A stretch of DNA of 64,000 nt. It comes from Paenibacillus sp. FSL M7-0420 (GTDB lineage Bacteria; Bacillota; Bacilli; Paenibacillales; Paenibacillaceae). The position numbers and the translations under genes are program-made. The stretch spans positions 1,426,001-1,490,000 of the forward strand of contig NZ_JBBOCJ010000001.1 of the NCBI RefSeq assembly GCF_038002345.1. Direction: 5' to 3'. Under the pieces are notes generated by a model, which was not told where the DNA came from, made no database searches, and saw only the letters and a program-made list of their open reading frames with translations. Shown piece after piece: positions 26,988-36,300 of this stretch (the stretch's first letter is position 1; every line of letters starts with the position of its first letter).

Positions 26988-29900
26988 ATGAAGCGAGCAG
27001 CTAGTGGTTATACACCGGAGCTGGCCGGGAGTAACGCGAACAACACGCACAGCGCAGACAACGCAGACAACGCGGACAACGCGAACAACACGCACAACGC
27101 TGACTACGGTGGCAATGGGGACAATGCGGACAACACGCACAACGCAGACCGGGTACAGGTACGGGAGACCAGTGTGATCATACCAACCTATGAGGCGGGC
27201 GCCGCTGATCCGAACCCCATGTTTCTGGAGAAAAGAGTCTATCAGGGAAGCTCAGGGCGTGTATACCCGCATCCCGTGATTGAGAGCATCTCGGATGTGA
27301 AGCAGGATAGACAGTACAAGCTGATTACTCTGGAGAACGAATATCTGCGGATAGAGATCCTGCCGGAGCTTGGAGGACGGATCTACCGGGCGCTCGACAA
27401 GACGAATCATTATGATTTTGTCTATTATAACCGCGTCATCAAGCCTGCGCTGGTCGGCCTTGCAGGTCCCTGGATCTCTGGGGGCATTGAGTTCAACTGG
27501 CCGCAGCATCACCGCCCGAATACGTTCGGCCCTGTTGAATATAAGCTTGAGGCTGCTGCGGATGGAAGCGCTGCCGTATGGGTGAGCGAGATTGACCGGA
27601 TGTACGGGACGAAGGTTACGGCTGCGTTCAGACTCTATCCCGGGAGAGCCTATCTGGAGGTCTATGCGCAGTGTTATAACCGGACGCCCCAGGCGCAGAC
27701 CTTCCTCTGGTGGGCCAACCCGGCGGTTGCGGTGAATGATCAGACGCAGTCTGTTTTTCCGCCCGATGTCACAGCCGTCTTCGATCATGGTAAAAGGGAT
27801 GTATCGCGGTTCCCCATTGCGACCGGTACCTACTACAAACAGGATTATTCGGAAGGCGTGGACATCTCCCGCTATAAGAATATTCCGGTTCCGACCTCCT
27901 ATATGGTCTATAAGTCGGATTATAATTTCGTCGGCGGATATGATCACGGCGTCCAGGCGGGGCTGCTGCATGTGGCTGATCATCACATCTCACCGGGGAA
28001 GAAGCAATGGACCTGGGGGAACGGGGAATTCGGGCAGGCCTGGGACCGCCAGCTGACCGATGAAGACGGACCTTATATTGAACTCATGACAGGCGTGTAC
28101 ACCGATAATCAGCCTGACTTCACCTGGCTGCAGCCGTATGAGGAGAAGAGCTTCACCCAGTATTTCATGCCGTATAAGGGCATCGGTCTGGTGAAAAATG
28201 CCTCGGTAGACGCTGCGGTCAATCTGGAGGCGGATGCAGTATCGGCTCAGGCGGTGGTGAAGGTATACGTGACCTCACGGCTGGAGCAGGCTGTTATCCG
28301 CTTAAGCGGAGCCGCAGGCGAATATCTGCGGGAGACTGCAGATCTGTCTCCGGCAGAGGCTATAGAGCGTGCGGTTATGCTGAACCATGGAGAGCAGGAG
28401 CATGACCTCAAGCTGACGGTTCATAGTGCAGAGGGCAGGCTGCTGGTCGCCTATCAGCCGAAGCGGCGGGAGATTGAGCGCATCCCTGGGGCGGCGAAGC
28501 CGCTGGCAGTCCCGGAAGAGCTGCGCTCAGCAGAGGAGCTGTACCTGGCAGGCCTGCATCTGGAGCAGTACCGGCATGCCACCTTTGAGCCGGAGGCCTA
28601 TTATATGGAAGGGCTTAAGCGGGACAGCGGGGATATCCGGCTGAATGTAGCATATGGAACGCTGCTGCTCCGCCGCGGGCAATACGCGCAGAGTGAGCCG
28701 TTGTTCCGCCGCGCCATTGAACGTCTAACCTCGCGTAATCCTAACCCGTATGACAGCGAAGCCTATTATCAGCTGGGGGTTGCTCTGCGCGGCCAGAACC
28801 GATTGGATGAGGCTTTTGCCGCTTATTACAAAGCGGTATGGTCGGCAGCCTGGCAGGCTGCGGGGTATTTCTCGCTCGCTCAGATAGCCTGCCAGCAAGG
28901 CCATTATGCCGAAGCGCTGGAGCTGGCGGAGCGTTCGCTGACCCGCAATACGCGTAATTATAGGGCAAGGAATCTCCAGTCTGCTCTGCTGCGCAGGCTT
29001 GGCCGGCTGCAGCAGGCGAGGAGATTCGCCAGTGAGACTATGCAGATTGATCCTGCTGATTTTGGCGCATACAACGAACTGGCCCTGGCCCTTGCAGCAC
29101 TGGAGGATCCTGCTGCGGCCGAAGATGCGCTGACAGAATTAGAACGTCTTATGCGTGGTGACGCACACAACTACCTTAATCTTATGGCGGATTATATGGA
29201 CTGCGGGCTGTATGCGGAAGCTCTTGCTGTAGGGCGGAGGGCAGTCAAATGCGGAACATCCGAATCTGAAATCGACACCGACACCGACACCGACTCCGTC
29301 TACCCGATGCTGCATTATGCCCTTGGCGAATGTTATGAGCGTACGGGACAAGATGAGCAGGCACGGGAGGCCCGCCGCCAGGGGCAAGCAGCCTGTCCGT
29401 TGTACTGCTTCCCGAACACCCTGTCCGAGCTTGAATGGCTGTTAAGCGCCATCCGGGCGAATCCCCTGGATGATAAGGCCTATTACTATCTCGGCAATCT
29501 CTATTATGACAAGAAGCGGCCGGAGGAAGCGGCGGCAAGCTGGGAACGTTCACGTGATCTGAGAGGGGATTTCGCCATCGTTCACCGCAATCTGGCTCTG
29601 GCCTATTACAATAAGCAGAACAATCCTGAGGCGGCGCTCGCTTCACTGGAGCAGGCATTTGCCTGTGCGCCGCAGGATGCGCGGATTCTGTATGAACTGG
29701 ATCAGCTGCGCAAGAAGCTGGCCTGGTCCCCGGAGGAACGCCTTCAGATTCTGCAAGAGCGGCGGGCGCTGGTCGGGAAGCGGGATGATCTGTATGTGGA
29801 ATATGTGACCCTTCTTAACAATCTTGGACGCTATCAGGATGCTATTGCTTCACTGTCTCAGCGTAACTTCCATCCCTGGGAAGGCGGAGAGGGTAAGGTG

Positions 29901-30575
29901 ACCGGACAATATAAATTCGCTCATACCGAGCTTGGCAAGCAGGCACTGCAAAAGGGCAACTATAAGTCAGCAGCTGAGCACTTGGAGCAAGCGCTGGTCT
30001 ATCCGCTGAATCTGGGCGAAGGCAGGCTGGAAGGCGCCCAGGAGAATAATATCTATTATTATTTGGGCGCAGCCTATGAAGGTCTTCAGCGGGAACAAGA
30101 AGCCGTCACCAGCTACACCATAGCTTCACAAGGACTGGCCGAGCCGGCAAGTGCGATGTTCTACAATGACCAGCCGCCGGAGATGATCTACTACCAGGGG
30201 CTGGCCTGGTTGAAGCTCCGTAACGGGAAGGAGGCCAAGCGCCGCTTCAATATATTGATCGATTATGCCGAGCGTCATCTTTTCGATGATATCAAGCTGG
30301 ACTATTTCGCCGTATCGCTGCCGGATTTCCTGGTGTTTGAGGATGACCTCAACCGGCGTAATGTCATACATTGCCGCTACATGCGGGGGCTCGGGCTTCT
30401 CGGGCTGGGCCGGTATGAAGCAGCGGTAGCGGAGCTTGATTCCGCTCTTGCCCTGGACCCCAATCATCAGGGAGCCGGAGTTCACAGACGGATGGCCGAT
30501 CATGCCTTGAACCGGGACATCTCTAAGCAGAAGGAGGACAACAGAGTATGCATACAACAGGACGGCATAATATAA
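26988..30575 (+). CDS. DUF5107-TPR protein, first gene of glycosidase operon
   Basis: This 1,195-residue cytoplasmic protein has a DUF5107 region (about residues 60-390, EKRVYQGSSGRVYPHPV..., YLRIEILPELGGRIYRALDK), a mutarotase-like beta-sandwich seen in carbohydrate loci. Many tetratricopeptide repeats follow (about 540-1190). Before the conserved domain is an unusual Asn/Asp/Ala-rich repeated tail (about residues 16-54), and a second repeat, DTDTDTD, lies near residue 763. AAGGGGGG precedes the ATG at 26988; a GTG near 27174 with GGGAG 6 nt upstream could start a version without the repeat tail. The gene overlaps the GH2 gene by 28 nt. The biochemical role is unknown; sugar recognition is likely. 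Confidence 0.8.
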   Translation: MKRAASGYTPELAGSNANNTHSADNADNADNANNTHNADYGGNGDNADNTHNADRVQVRETSVIIPTYEAGAADPNPMFLEKRVYQGSSGRVYPHPVIESISDVKQDRQYKLITLENEYLRIEILPELGGRIYRALDKTNHYDFVYYNRVIKPALVGLAGPWISGGIEFNWPQHHRPNTFGPVEYKLEAAADGSAAVWVSEIDRMYGTKVTAAFRLYPGRAYLEVYAQCYNRTPQAQTFLWWANPAVAVNDQTQSVFPPDVTAVFDHGKRDVSRFPIATGTYYKQDYSEGVDISRYKNIPVPTSYMVYKSDYNFVGGYDHGVQAGLLHVADHHISPGKKQWTWGNGEFGQAWDRQLTDEDGPYIELMTGVYTDNQPDFTWLQPYEEKSFTQYFMPYKGIGLVKNASVDAAVNLEADAVSAQAVVKVYVTSRLEQAVIRLSGAAGEYLRETADLSPAEAIERAVMLNHGEQEHDLKLTVHSAEGRLLVAYQPKRREIERIPGAAKPLAVPEELRSAEELYLAGLHLEQYRHATFEPEAYYMEGLKRDSGDIRLNVAYGTLLLRRGQYAQSEPLFRRAIERLTSRNPNPYDSEAYYQLGVALRGQNRLDEAFAAYYKAVWSAAWQAAGYFSLAQIACQQGHYAEALELAERSLTRNTRNYRARNLQSALLRRLGRLQQARRFASETMQIDPADFGAYNELALALAALEDPAAAEDALTELERLMRGDAHNYLNLMADYMDCGLYAEALAVGRRAVKCGTSESEIDTDTDTDSVYPMLHYALGECYERTGQDEQAREARRQGQAACPLYCFPNTLSELEWLLSAIRANPLDDKAYYYLGNLYYDKKRPEEAAASWERSRDLRGDFAIVHRNLALAYYNKQNNPEAALASLEQAFACAPQDARILYELDQLRKKLAWSPEERLQILQERRALVGKRDDLYVEYVTLLNNLGRYQDAIASLSQRNFHPWEGGEGKVTGQYKFAHTELGKQALQKGNYKSAAEHLEQALVYPLNLGEGRLEGAQENNIYYYLGAAYEGLQREQEAVTSYTIASQGLAEPASAMFYNDQPPEMIYYQGLAWLKLRNGKEAKRRFNILIDYAERHLFDDIKLDYFAVSLPDFLVFEDDLNRRNVIHCRYMRGLGLLGLGRYEAAVAELDSALALDPNHQGAGVHRRMADHALNRDISKQKEDNRVCIQQDGII
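27032..27149 (+). repeat. In-frame repeats coding Asn/Asp/Ala-rich tail
   Basis: Short units such as GCAGACAAC and AACACGCACAAC recur imperfectly over about 118 bp, encoding repeated N-A-D, D-N-A and N-T-H-N-A-D. Units are multiples of 3 bp, so length changes would keep the frame. Confidence 0.85.
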
Positions 30576-32509
30576 GCCTGGACGAAGACTGGTGTTATCA
30601 GGCAGATACAGCAGGCATAGGAGAGCGAGAGGAATGGCAGATTACAGGCTTGCCTGCTCCAAGGGAGGCTGCGGTTCCGCATACCTGGAATGTGGAGGAA
30701 GGTCTGGAGGAACACCGGGGGGCCGGGTGGTATGAGTATACTCTCAGCATTCCTGAGGAGTGGAGCGGCAGCCGGTTCCGTCTGCATTTTGAAGCCGTCT
30801 ACCGTGATGCGGTGGTCTGGGTCAACGGCCGGAAGGCCGGTTCGCATGTCAACTCCGGGTATACTGCCTTTGAGCTGGAGGTGACCGCGCATATTCTGCA
30901 TGGCAAGGAGAACCGGATTACGGTAAAAGCGGATAATTCCCCGGCCGCTCAGGCGCTCCCGCAAGGCCGCAGCTTCGACTGGGCGGACGACGGGGGGATC
31001 ATCCGGCCCGTACAGCTTATAGTAACCGGGCAAACGGCCGTCAAGCATATCCGCGTCTCCCCGGAGGTCCGGTTCGGACCAGCGGGCCAGCAGGCGTCCG
31101 GCCGGTTACTGGCAGACGTACAGCTATGCGGACCCTCTGCTTCAGCAACAATAGGGGCCGCTATTTTCAAGAATGGTACACAAATATGGGAGGATCACCG
31201 CCCCCTGCCCCCGCAATCCGGGACCTGGCAGCTTGCAGGGATGGAGTGGCTCCCGGTGGACTTATGGCATTTCGATCATCCGCATCTCTATCAGCTTCAG
31301 ATCACCATCCGTGAGGGCGGACAGCTTCATGATGAGGTAACCGTCAATTTCGGGTTCCGTGAGATTGTGGTCAGAGGGCAGGAGCTATGGCTGAACCGTG
31401 AGCCGGTCCGCCTGATGGGTGTCGAATGGATGCCGGGTTCGAATCCGGCGGTTGGCATGGCCGAGAAGCGGGAGGATCTTGGCGCGATGCTGGAACGGCT
31501 CAAGGAGGCGAACGCTGTGATCACCCGTTTTCACTGGCAACAGGGGAATGAGCTGCTGGACTGGTGTGACCGCAACGGCATTCTTGTCCAGGAGGAAATT
31601 CCGCATTGGCAGCAGCCGGAGGAGCCGGATCAGCACACCTTCGCGGTAGCCTTGTCCCAGGCGAAGGAGATGATCCGCGATCATTCCCATCATCCGTGTA
31701 TCTTCGCTTGGGGGATGGGGAATGAGCTGAACGGGCAGTCGGAGACCACCCTCCGGTACATGAAGCAGCTGAAGCAGGAGATCCATACGCTGGATTCACA
31801 GCGATTGATTAACTATGTGAGCAACACGGTCCACCTGAATCCGCGTAGTGATGCTACGGGAGCCGGGGACCTGCTGATGTGGAATGACTATATCGGAACC
31901 TGGCATGGCGAGCTGGATGAGGAAGAGGTCATCCGGCAGATGCTGGCCGATTACCCGGATAAGCCGGTGGTGGTGGCTGAATATGGCCTCTGCGAGCCGG
32001 TGTACGAAGGCGGAGATCCCAGAAGAACAGCGATTCTTCTGCACAAAACAGAGCTCTACCGCAAGTATCCCCAGTTTGCTGCGCTGATCTTTTTCAGTCT
32101 GAATGATTACCGCACGCAAATGGGAGAAGACGGGCAGGGGAGATGGAAGCAGCGGGTGCACGGTTCGGTGGATGTACATAACCGGGTGAAGCCTTCGTTT
32201 GCAGACTTGCGTGAGGTGGCTTCACCGCTCCTCCTCGCAGATGCCCCTGTGCGGCGGAACGGACGGGAGCTTGAGGTCACCCTGAAATGCCGGAAGGATA
32301 TTCCCGGCTATGCCGTCCGGGGCTATTATGTAAGGGTGTCAATAGATGGCGCAGAGGAAGCAGCGCAGGTACAGGTGATTCCTGATATGCAGCCCGGAGA
32401 GGTCCGTACGCTGAGCCTCAAGTTGCCTGCTGCTCCTGGATCGGAGCTGACCCTAACGGTCTATCGTCCGAACGGCTTCAGCGTGCTGGAGCTGGAAATG
32501 GGCCAGTAG
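30548..32509 (+). CDS. GH2 beta-glycosidase (beta-galactosidase/glucuronidase type)
   Basis: This 653-residue family 2 enzyme has a jelly-roll sugar-binding domain (PHTWNVEEGLEEHRGAGWYEY, about 42-62), an immunoglobulin-like domain, a TIM barrel beginning near 285, and a short C-terminal beta domain. The acid/base is Glu393 in WGMGNELNG and the nucleophile Glu478 in VVVAEYGL. There is no signal peptide. AAGGAGG lies inside the 3' end of the DUF5107 gene, which overlaps this gene by 28 nt, so translation is coupled. It should hydrolyse a beta-linked oligosaccharide in the cytoplasm; which sugar cannot be decided from sequence. Confidence 0.9.
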   Translation: MHTTGRHNISLDEDWCYQADTAGIGEREEWQITGLPAPREAAVPHTWNVEEGLEEHRGAGWYEYTLSIPEEWSGSRFRLHFEAVYRDAVVWVNGRKAGSHVNSGYTAFELEVTAHILHGKENRITVKADNSPAAQALPQGRSFDWADDGGIIRPVQLIVTGQTAVKHIRVSPEVRFGPAGQQASGRLLADVQLCGPSASATIGAAIFKNGTQIWEDHRPLPPQSGTWQLAGMEWLPVDLWHFDHPHLYQLQITIREGGQLHDEVTVNFGFREIVVRGQELWLNREPVRLMGVEWMPGSNPAVGMAEKREDLGAMLERLKEANAVITRFHWQQGNELLDWCDRNGILVQEEIPHWQQPEEPDQHTFAVALSQAKEMIRDHSHHPCIFAWGMGNELNGQSETTLRYMKQLKQEIHTLDSQRLINYVSNTVHLNPRSDATGAGDLLMWNDYIGTWHGELDEEEVIRQMLADYPDKPVVVAEYGLCEPVYEGGDPRRTAILLHKTELYRKYPQFAALIFFSLNDYRTQMGEDGQGRWKQRVHGSVDVHNRVKPSFADLREVASPLLLADAPVRRNGRELEVTLKCRKDIPGYAVRGYYVRVSIDGAEEAAQVQVIPDMQPGEVRTLSLKLPAAPGSELTLTVYRPNGFSVLELEMGQ

Positions 32510-32548
32510 TTGACCCGGTAATTCAACTAATCCTAAGGAGTGAAAAGA

Positions 32549-33835
32549 ATGGATGCAGTGCTGAGCAGATTGCCCCGCAAGCTTACCCTCACCATGTGGG
32601 ATTTCTCCTGGTACACAATGACCTTGCCGGACGAGCCTTATCATGATCTGGCGGCAAGATGCAAGGAGGCAGCCGACAGAGGATACAACAGCATCCGGAT
32701 CTGTGCCATGCCGTTCCTGTTATTCACAGCGGAAGGCAAACGCCCCGGACCGCTGCACTTCGGCAGTCTGGGGGAAGTGGGACAGCGTACCCGCTGGTAT
32801 AACTGCCGCGGCGGTGCCGAGCTGGACGGACATGCGCATCTGCTGGAGCTGTTCAGACAGGCCAAGGCGCACGGACTCTACATTATGCTGTCTTCCTGGG
32901 AATATCAGCAGAGCCCCAGCTTCCTGGCCTACCCCGCACTGCGTGATGAGCTGGCTGCAATTGCTCCCGCAGAGCGGTTCATGACCCTGGCCCGGTCGAT
33001 GGACCAGCTCATCCGGTATATCAAGGGGGAAGGCTTCGCTGATCGAATTGTTTATGCCGAGCTGCATAATGAAGTGGAATTCGGGCAGCTTACCGCCGTG
33101 GGTACCGTGCAGGGAATCGGCCCAGCGGATACGCCAAGGCTGGTGGCGGCCATGCAGCCTTATATCGAGGAAGCGGTGGGCTATCTCCGGGGGCAGCATC
33201 CCGATGTTCTGATCACGGCCAGCTATACGCTGAACGAAGCTTATCCGAAGGCATATGTAGCCCGTAATCTGCAGGTGGCCCACTATCATCTCTATATCAA
33301 GGGCGTACTGAATGAGCTTATGGACGCGGCGGGGTTGAATGATGAGGGGGTGTCTTTTCCGAATGCTTTTGTCCGGTCTATGCTGAGGGAAGATGCTCCG
33401 CCCTTCGGGGAATGGACCCTGCCCGCAGGGCAGGAGTGGCGGATGGAGGGCAATCCGGTCGGGATGAAGCTGATCTATCTGCATGATTGGGCCGACCCTG
33501 ATCTATGGGATCTCTACCTGTATGACCGCTATGGAGCCCACAAGCTGGCGATGCTGCAAAAAGCGGCCATGCGCCTGGAAGAAGCGCAGGAATGGGCTAT
33601 ACATTCGGGCCTGCCGGTGGTGATCGGCGAAGGCTATGTCGGCTATACCCCGCTGCTTGCGGGCTTCGAGGAGGGCCCGGTCGGGAAATTCATTGCCGAG
33701 TATGCGCTGCGTAAGGGGATGGCGCTGGGCTTCTGGGGCATGACGCTGTGCTCCAACTGTGCGCCGCATCATCCGTTTTGGCAGGATGTAGACTGGCAGC
33801 AGCGGTGGAACCGGTACATTCTTGACGCGGAGTAG
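32549..33835 (+). CDS. Cellulase-like TIM-barrel glycosidase
   Basis: This 428-residue protein resembles the cellulase-like (sugar-binding cellulase-like) family, a clan-A-type TIM barrel. Candidate catalytic residues are Glu175 in ELHNEVEF (acid/base position after strand 4) and Glu361 in VVIGEGYVG (nucleophile position). There is no signal peptide, so despite the family name it should not act on cellulose outside the cell. TAAGGAGT is 7 nt before the ATG at 32549; a GTG at 32540 overlaps the ribosome site and is rejected. It is the third gene of the operon, 39 nt after the GH2 stop. Confidence 0.8.
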   Translation: MDAVLSRLPRKLTLTMWDFSWYTMTLPDEPYHDLAARCKEAADRGYNSIRICAMPFLLFTAEGKRPGPLHFGSLGEVGQRTRWYNCRGGAELDGHAHLLELFRQAKAHGLYIMLSSWEYQQSPSFLAYPALRDELAAIAPAERFMTLARSMDQLIRYIKGEGFADRIVYAELHNEVEFGQLTAVGTVQGIGPADTPRLVAAMQPYIEEAVGYLRGQHPDVLITASYTLNEAYPKAYVARNLQVAHYHLYIKGVLNELMDAAGLNDEGVSFPNAFVRSMLREDAPPFGEWTLPAGQEWRMEGNPVGMKLIYLHDWADPDLWDLYLYDRYGAHKLAMLQKAAMRLEEAQEWAIHSGLPVVIGEGYVGYTPLLAGFEEGPVGKFIAEYALRKGMALGFWGMTLCSNCAPHHPFWQDVDWQQRWNRYILDAE

Positions 33836-33952
33836 CATAGCTGTGAAGCGGCATAGTCAGCGCGGCAGACCGGCAGCTTGTCATGCCGCTGGAAGCAGAA
33901 TAGACCCCGTGGTATATTGGGTGTATTTAGTGGTGAGCAGGAGGGATGCAGC

Positions 33953-34348
33953 ATGGGAGAGCCATCCGGCGGGAAAGCCGAAGATGCTCCGTACTCTATT
34001 GGCCTGAAGCGAATCTATGAACCTGCGGACCCCGGGGACGGATACCGGATTCTGGTGGACCGGCTGTGGGCGCGCGGAGTGACGAAGGAGCAGGCAGCCA
34101 TTGACGAGTGGATGAAGGAGATCGCGCCCAGCCCGGCGCTGCGCAAGTGGTTCGGACATCTGCCGGAGCGGTTCACGGCATTCAAGGAACGGTATACCCT
34201 GGAGCTGGAGGAGAATCCGGAATGCGCGGGGCATGCGGAAGTGATCCGGGAGCGGGCGCTTAATCAGAGGGTCACACTGGTCTATGCCGCGAAGGACCCG
34301 GTCCATAACCATGCGAAGGTACTCTATGAATGGCTGATTTCACGTTGA
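33953..34348 (+). CDS. DUF488 family protein (YeaO-like)
   Basis: This is a 131-residue DUF488 protein. The family signature is clear: LKRIYEPADPGDGYRILVDRLWARGVTKEQAAIDEWMKEIAPSPALRKWFGH (about 17-68) and TLVYAAKDPVHNHAKVL near the end. The function of the family is not established. AGGAGGG is 7 nt before the ATG at 33953. It looks monocistronic and ends at a long hairpin shared with hmp. Confidence 0.88.
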   Translation: MGEPSGGKAEDAPYSIGLKRIYEPADPGDGYRILVDRLWARGVTKEQAAIDEWMKEIAPSPALRKWFGHLPERFTAFKERYTLELEENPECAGHAEVIRERALNQRVTLVYAAKDPVHNHAKVLYEWLISR

Positions 34349-34349
34349 A

Positions 34350-34404
34350 GAAAGCGGGCTTCCTCCGAACCGGTAAGGGTTCGGCAGGCGGCCCCTTTGC
34401 TTTT
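34350..34404. terminator. Long imperfect hairpin between convergent genes
   Basis: CCGAACC and GGTTCGG form the core stem, extended outward by partly paired AAAGCGGGC and GCCCCTTTGC, with TTTT following on the plus strand. It lies between the DUF488 gene and hmp. Confidence 0.65.
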
Positions 34405-34415
34405 AGATGAACAAT

Positions 34416-35606
34416 CTACGCGTTGCTTAGCTGCAGTGCCGGTCCGAAGAACTCATAATGAATCTGGGTCTCAGTCATTCCCAGCTTCCGCAGTTCGCCA
34501 ATCATGGCTTCCATAAAAGGAACAGGCCCGCACACGTAAGCATCTCCGGTAACATCTACATAGCTCTTCAGAATTTCGCCTGTAATCACGCCATCCGGTC
34601 CGCCGGAGTAGAAGGTTCTGGTCTTGACGTTGCTCAGCGCGGCCGCATGCTTCTCAATATCTGTACCGAAGGCAGCAAGCGATTCGTTCCGTGCAGAGTG
34701 CAGGAAGACGACCGGCCGGTCCGGTGTTACATTAGCTACTGTCTCGAGCATGCTCATCATAGGGGTGATGCCGACACCGCCTGAGATGAAGGCTACAGGG
34801 GTAGTTAAGGAAGTATCCAGCAGGAACTCGCCGGCAGGGGCGCTCGCCTCAACGGTATCGCCCTCATTCACCCCGTTATGAAGATAGACGGATACCACGC
34901 CATTCGGGTCATTCGTCTCCTCGCGTTTCACCGAAATGCGGAATTCATCCGGCTTCGGTGCTTGGGACAGGCTATACTGGCGGATCATGGTGTATTGCTC
35001 TCCAGGGATCAGCACACGGACAGAAATATACTGGCCCGGCTTATAGTCTGGTACATTCGAGCCGTCTGCCGGCTTCAGATAGAACGATGTAATGCTGCCG
35101 CTCTCCTGAACCTTACGCACCACGGTAAATGGCTTGAAGAAGTTCCAGCCGTGCTCCTGCTCCCGCGCTTCCTTGTACATGCTGTCTTCCACGCCGATGA
35201 ATGCACCCGCAATCACTCCGTACGCTGCTTCCCAGGCACTCAGGATCTCATCCGTAGCAGCATCGCCCAGCACCTCCTTGATGGCCTTCAGCAGGAATTC
35301 TCCGACGATCGGGTAATGCTCCGGCTTGATGCCGAGGCTGACATGCTTGTGGGCGATCTGGACCACCGCAGGGAGTATATTCTCAAGGTTGTCTATGTGG
35401 ACTGCCGCTGCGTAGACCGCATTGGCCAGTGCCGCCTGCTGGCGGCCTTGCGCCTGGTTGGCGTGGTTGAACACATTCAGCAGTTCCGGGTGGGCCTCGA
35501 ACAGGTTACGGTAGAATACCGTTGTAATGGTGGTGCCGTGTTCCGCCAATACTGGCGCTGTGGATTTGACAATGTCACGAGTCTCTTGTGTTAAAATATG
35601 AATCAT
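34416..35606 (-). CDS. hmp: Flavohemoglobin, nitric oxide dioxygenase
   Basis: This 396-residue protein converts NO and O2 to nitrate using NAD(P)H. The globin domain (1-135) has Tyr32 at the distal position (VFYRNLF) and proximal His88 in IAHKHVSLGIKPEHYPIVGEFL. A ferredoxin-reductase-like FAD domain follows (YKPGQYISVRV, RQYSLSQAP), then an NAD domain (FISGGVGITPMMSML, YVCGPVPFM). It is divergent from nsrR, whose product represses hmp in other Bacilli until NO destroys its cluster. It lies at the edge of the nitrate-respiration genes, where NO would arise from nitrite. Confidence 0.96.
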   Translation of the reverse strand: MIHILTQETRDIVKSTAPVLAEHGTTITTVFYRNLFEAHPELLNVFNHANQAQGRQQAALANAVYAAAVHIDNLENILPAVVQIAHKHVSLGIKPEHYPIVGEFLLKAIKEVLGDAATDEILSAWEAAYGVIAGAFIGVEDSMYKEAREQEHGWNFFKPFTVVRKVQESGSITSFYLKPADGSNVPDYKPGQYISVRVLIPGEQYTMIRQYSLSQAPKPDEFRISVKREETNDPNGVVSVYLHNGVNEGDTVEASAPAGEFLLDTSLTTPVAFISGGVGITPMMSMLETVANVTPDRPVVFLHSARNESLAAFGTDIEKHAAALSNVKTRTFYSGGPDGVITGEILKSYVDVTGDAYVCGPVPFMEAMIGELRKLGMTETQIHYEFFGPALQLSNA

Positions 35607-35654
35607 CCCCTCTCCATATAGTACAAAATTAATATATACGGTTTTGAAGATAAA

Positions 35655-35672
35655 AGATATATTTAAAATACC
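35655..35672. promoter_or_regulatory. Candidate NsrR operator
   Basis: AGATATATTTAAAATACC is an imperfect AT-rich dyad resembling the NsrR sites known upstream of Bacillus hmp. It lies about 50 bp before the hmp start in the hmp-nsrR divergent gap. Confidence 0.45.
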
Positions 35673-35760
35673 ACTTTAACAAATTAGACAAAGAATATGA
35701 TAAACTTTGTAATAAATATCACTTACGTGAAGCTAAGTTAATATAGAACGGAGCATGACT

Positions 35761-36300
35761 ATGCGGCTGACCTTATATACCGATTACTCCCTGCGAATCC
35801 TCATGTATCTGGGAGCCAAGCAGAGGGAGGAGTTGACTACAATCCAGGATATCTCCAGTGCCTACGGCATCTCCAAGAATCATCTGATGAAGGTCTCGCA
35901 TGAACTCGGCAAGGCGGGCTATCTCGAAACGGTGAGAGGTCGCGGGGGAGGGATCAGGCTTGCGCTTGCGCCGGAGAGGATCAATATCGGGGAGGTTGTG
36001 CGCCGGATGGAGGATGATTTCTATCTCGTTGAGTGCTTCAATCCCTCAGGCGGAAGCTGTCCGATCTCACCGGTGTGCAGACTCAAAGGCGTGCTGGGCA
36101 AGGCCCTGCACGCCTATCTGAAGGTGCTTGAAGAGTATACACTTGAGGATCTGCTGATGAATAGAGATGATCTGCGTGCTATTCTGCAGGAGAGCGGCAG
36201 CAGTCATGCTACTCCCCGAACAGCAGCCGTTCCTCATCCCGGCTATGAATCGCATTCACAACCAGCAGGGCATGGAACTGGTGCAGCACCTCAGGGGTGA
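35761..36300 (+). CDS. nsrR: NsrR, Rrf2-family NO-sensing repressor
   Basis: This Rrf2 regulator binds a 4Fe-4S cluster that NO disrupts, relieving repression of hmp and other NO-defence genes. The winged helix starts MRLTLYTDYSLRILMYLG, and the three cluster cysteines fall exactly at Cys92, Cys100 and Cys106 (ECFNPSGGSCPISPVC), with Asp8 also present. GGAG is 7 nt before the ATG at 35761; an ATG at 35755 abuts the ribosome site. At 179 residues it is about 30 longer than usual. The extra tail (GSSHATPRTAAVPHPG onward) is low-complexity and is encoded antisense to the hemerythrin gene. Confidence 0.93.
   Translation: MRLTLYTDYSLRILMYLGAKQREELTTIQDISSAYGISKNHLMKVSHELGKAGYLETVRGRGGGIRLALAPERINIGEVVRRMEDDFYLVECFNPSGGSCPISPVCRLKGVLGKALHAYLKVLEEYTLEDLLMNRDDLRAILQESGSSHATPRTAAVPHPGYESHSQPAGHGTGAAPQG

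Noticed and set aside
35720..35731. TCAC-N4-GTGA before nsrR as an Fnr/Crp site
   Set aside because: The arms are too short and the spacing does not fit TGTGA-N6-TCACA.
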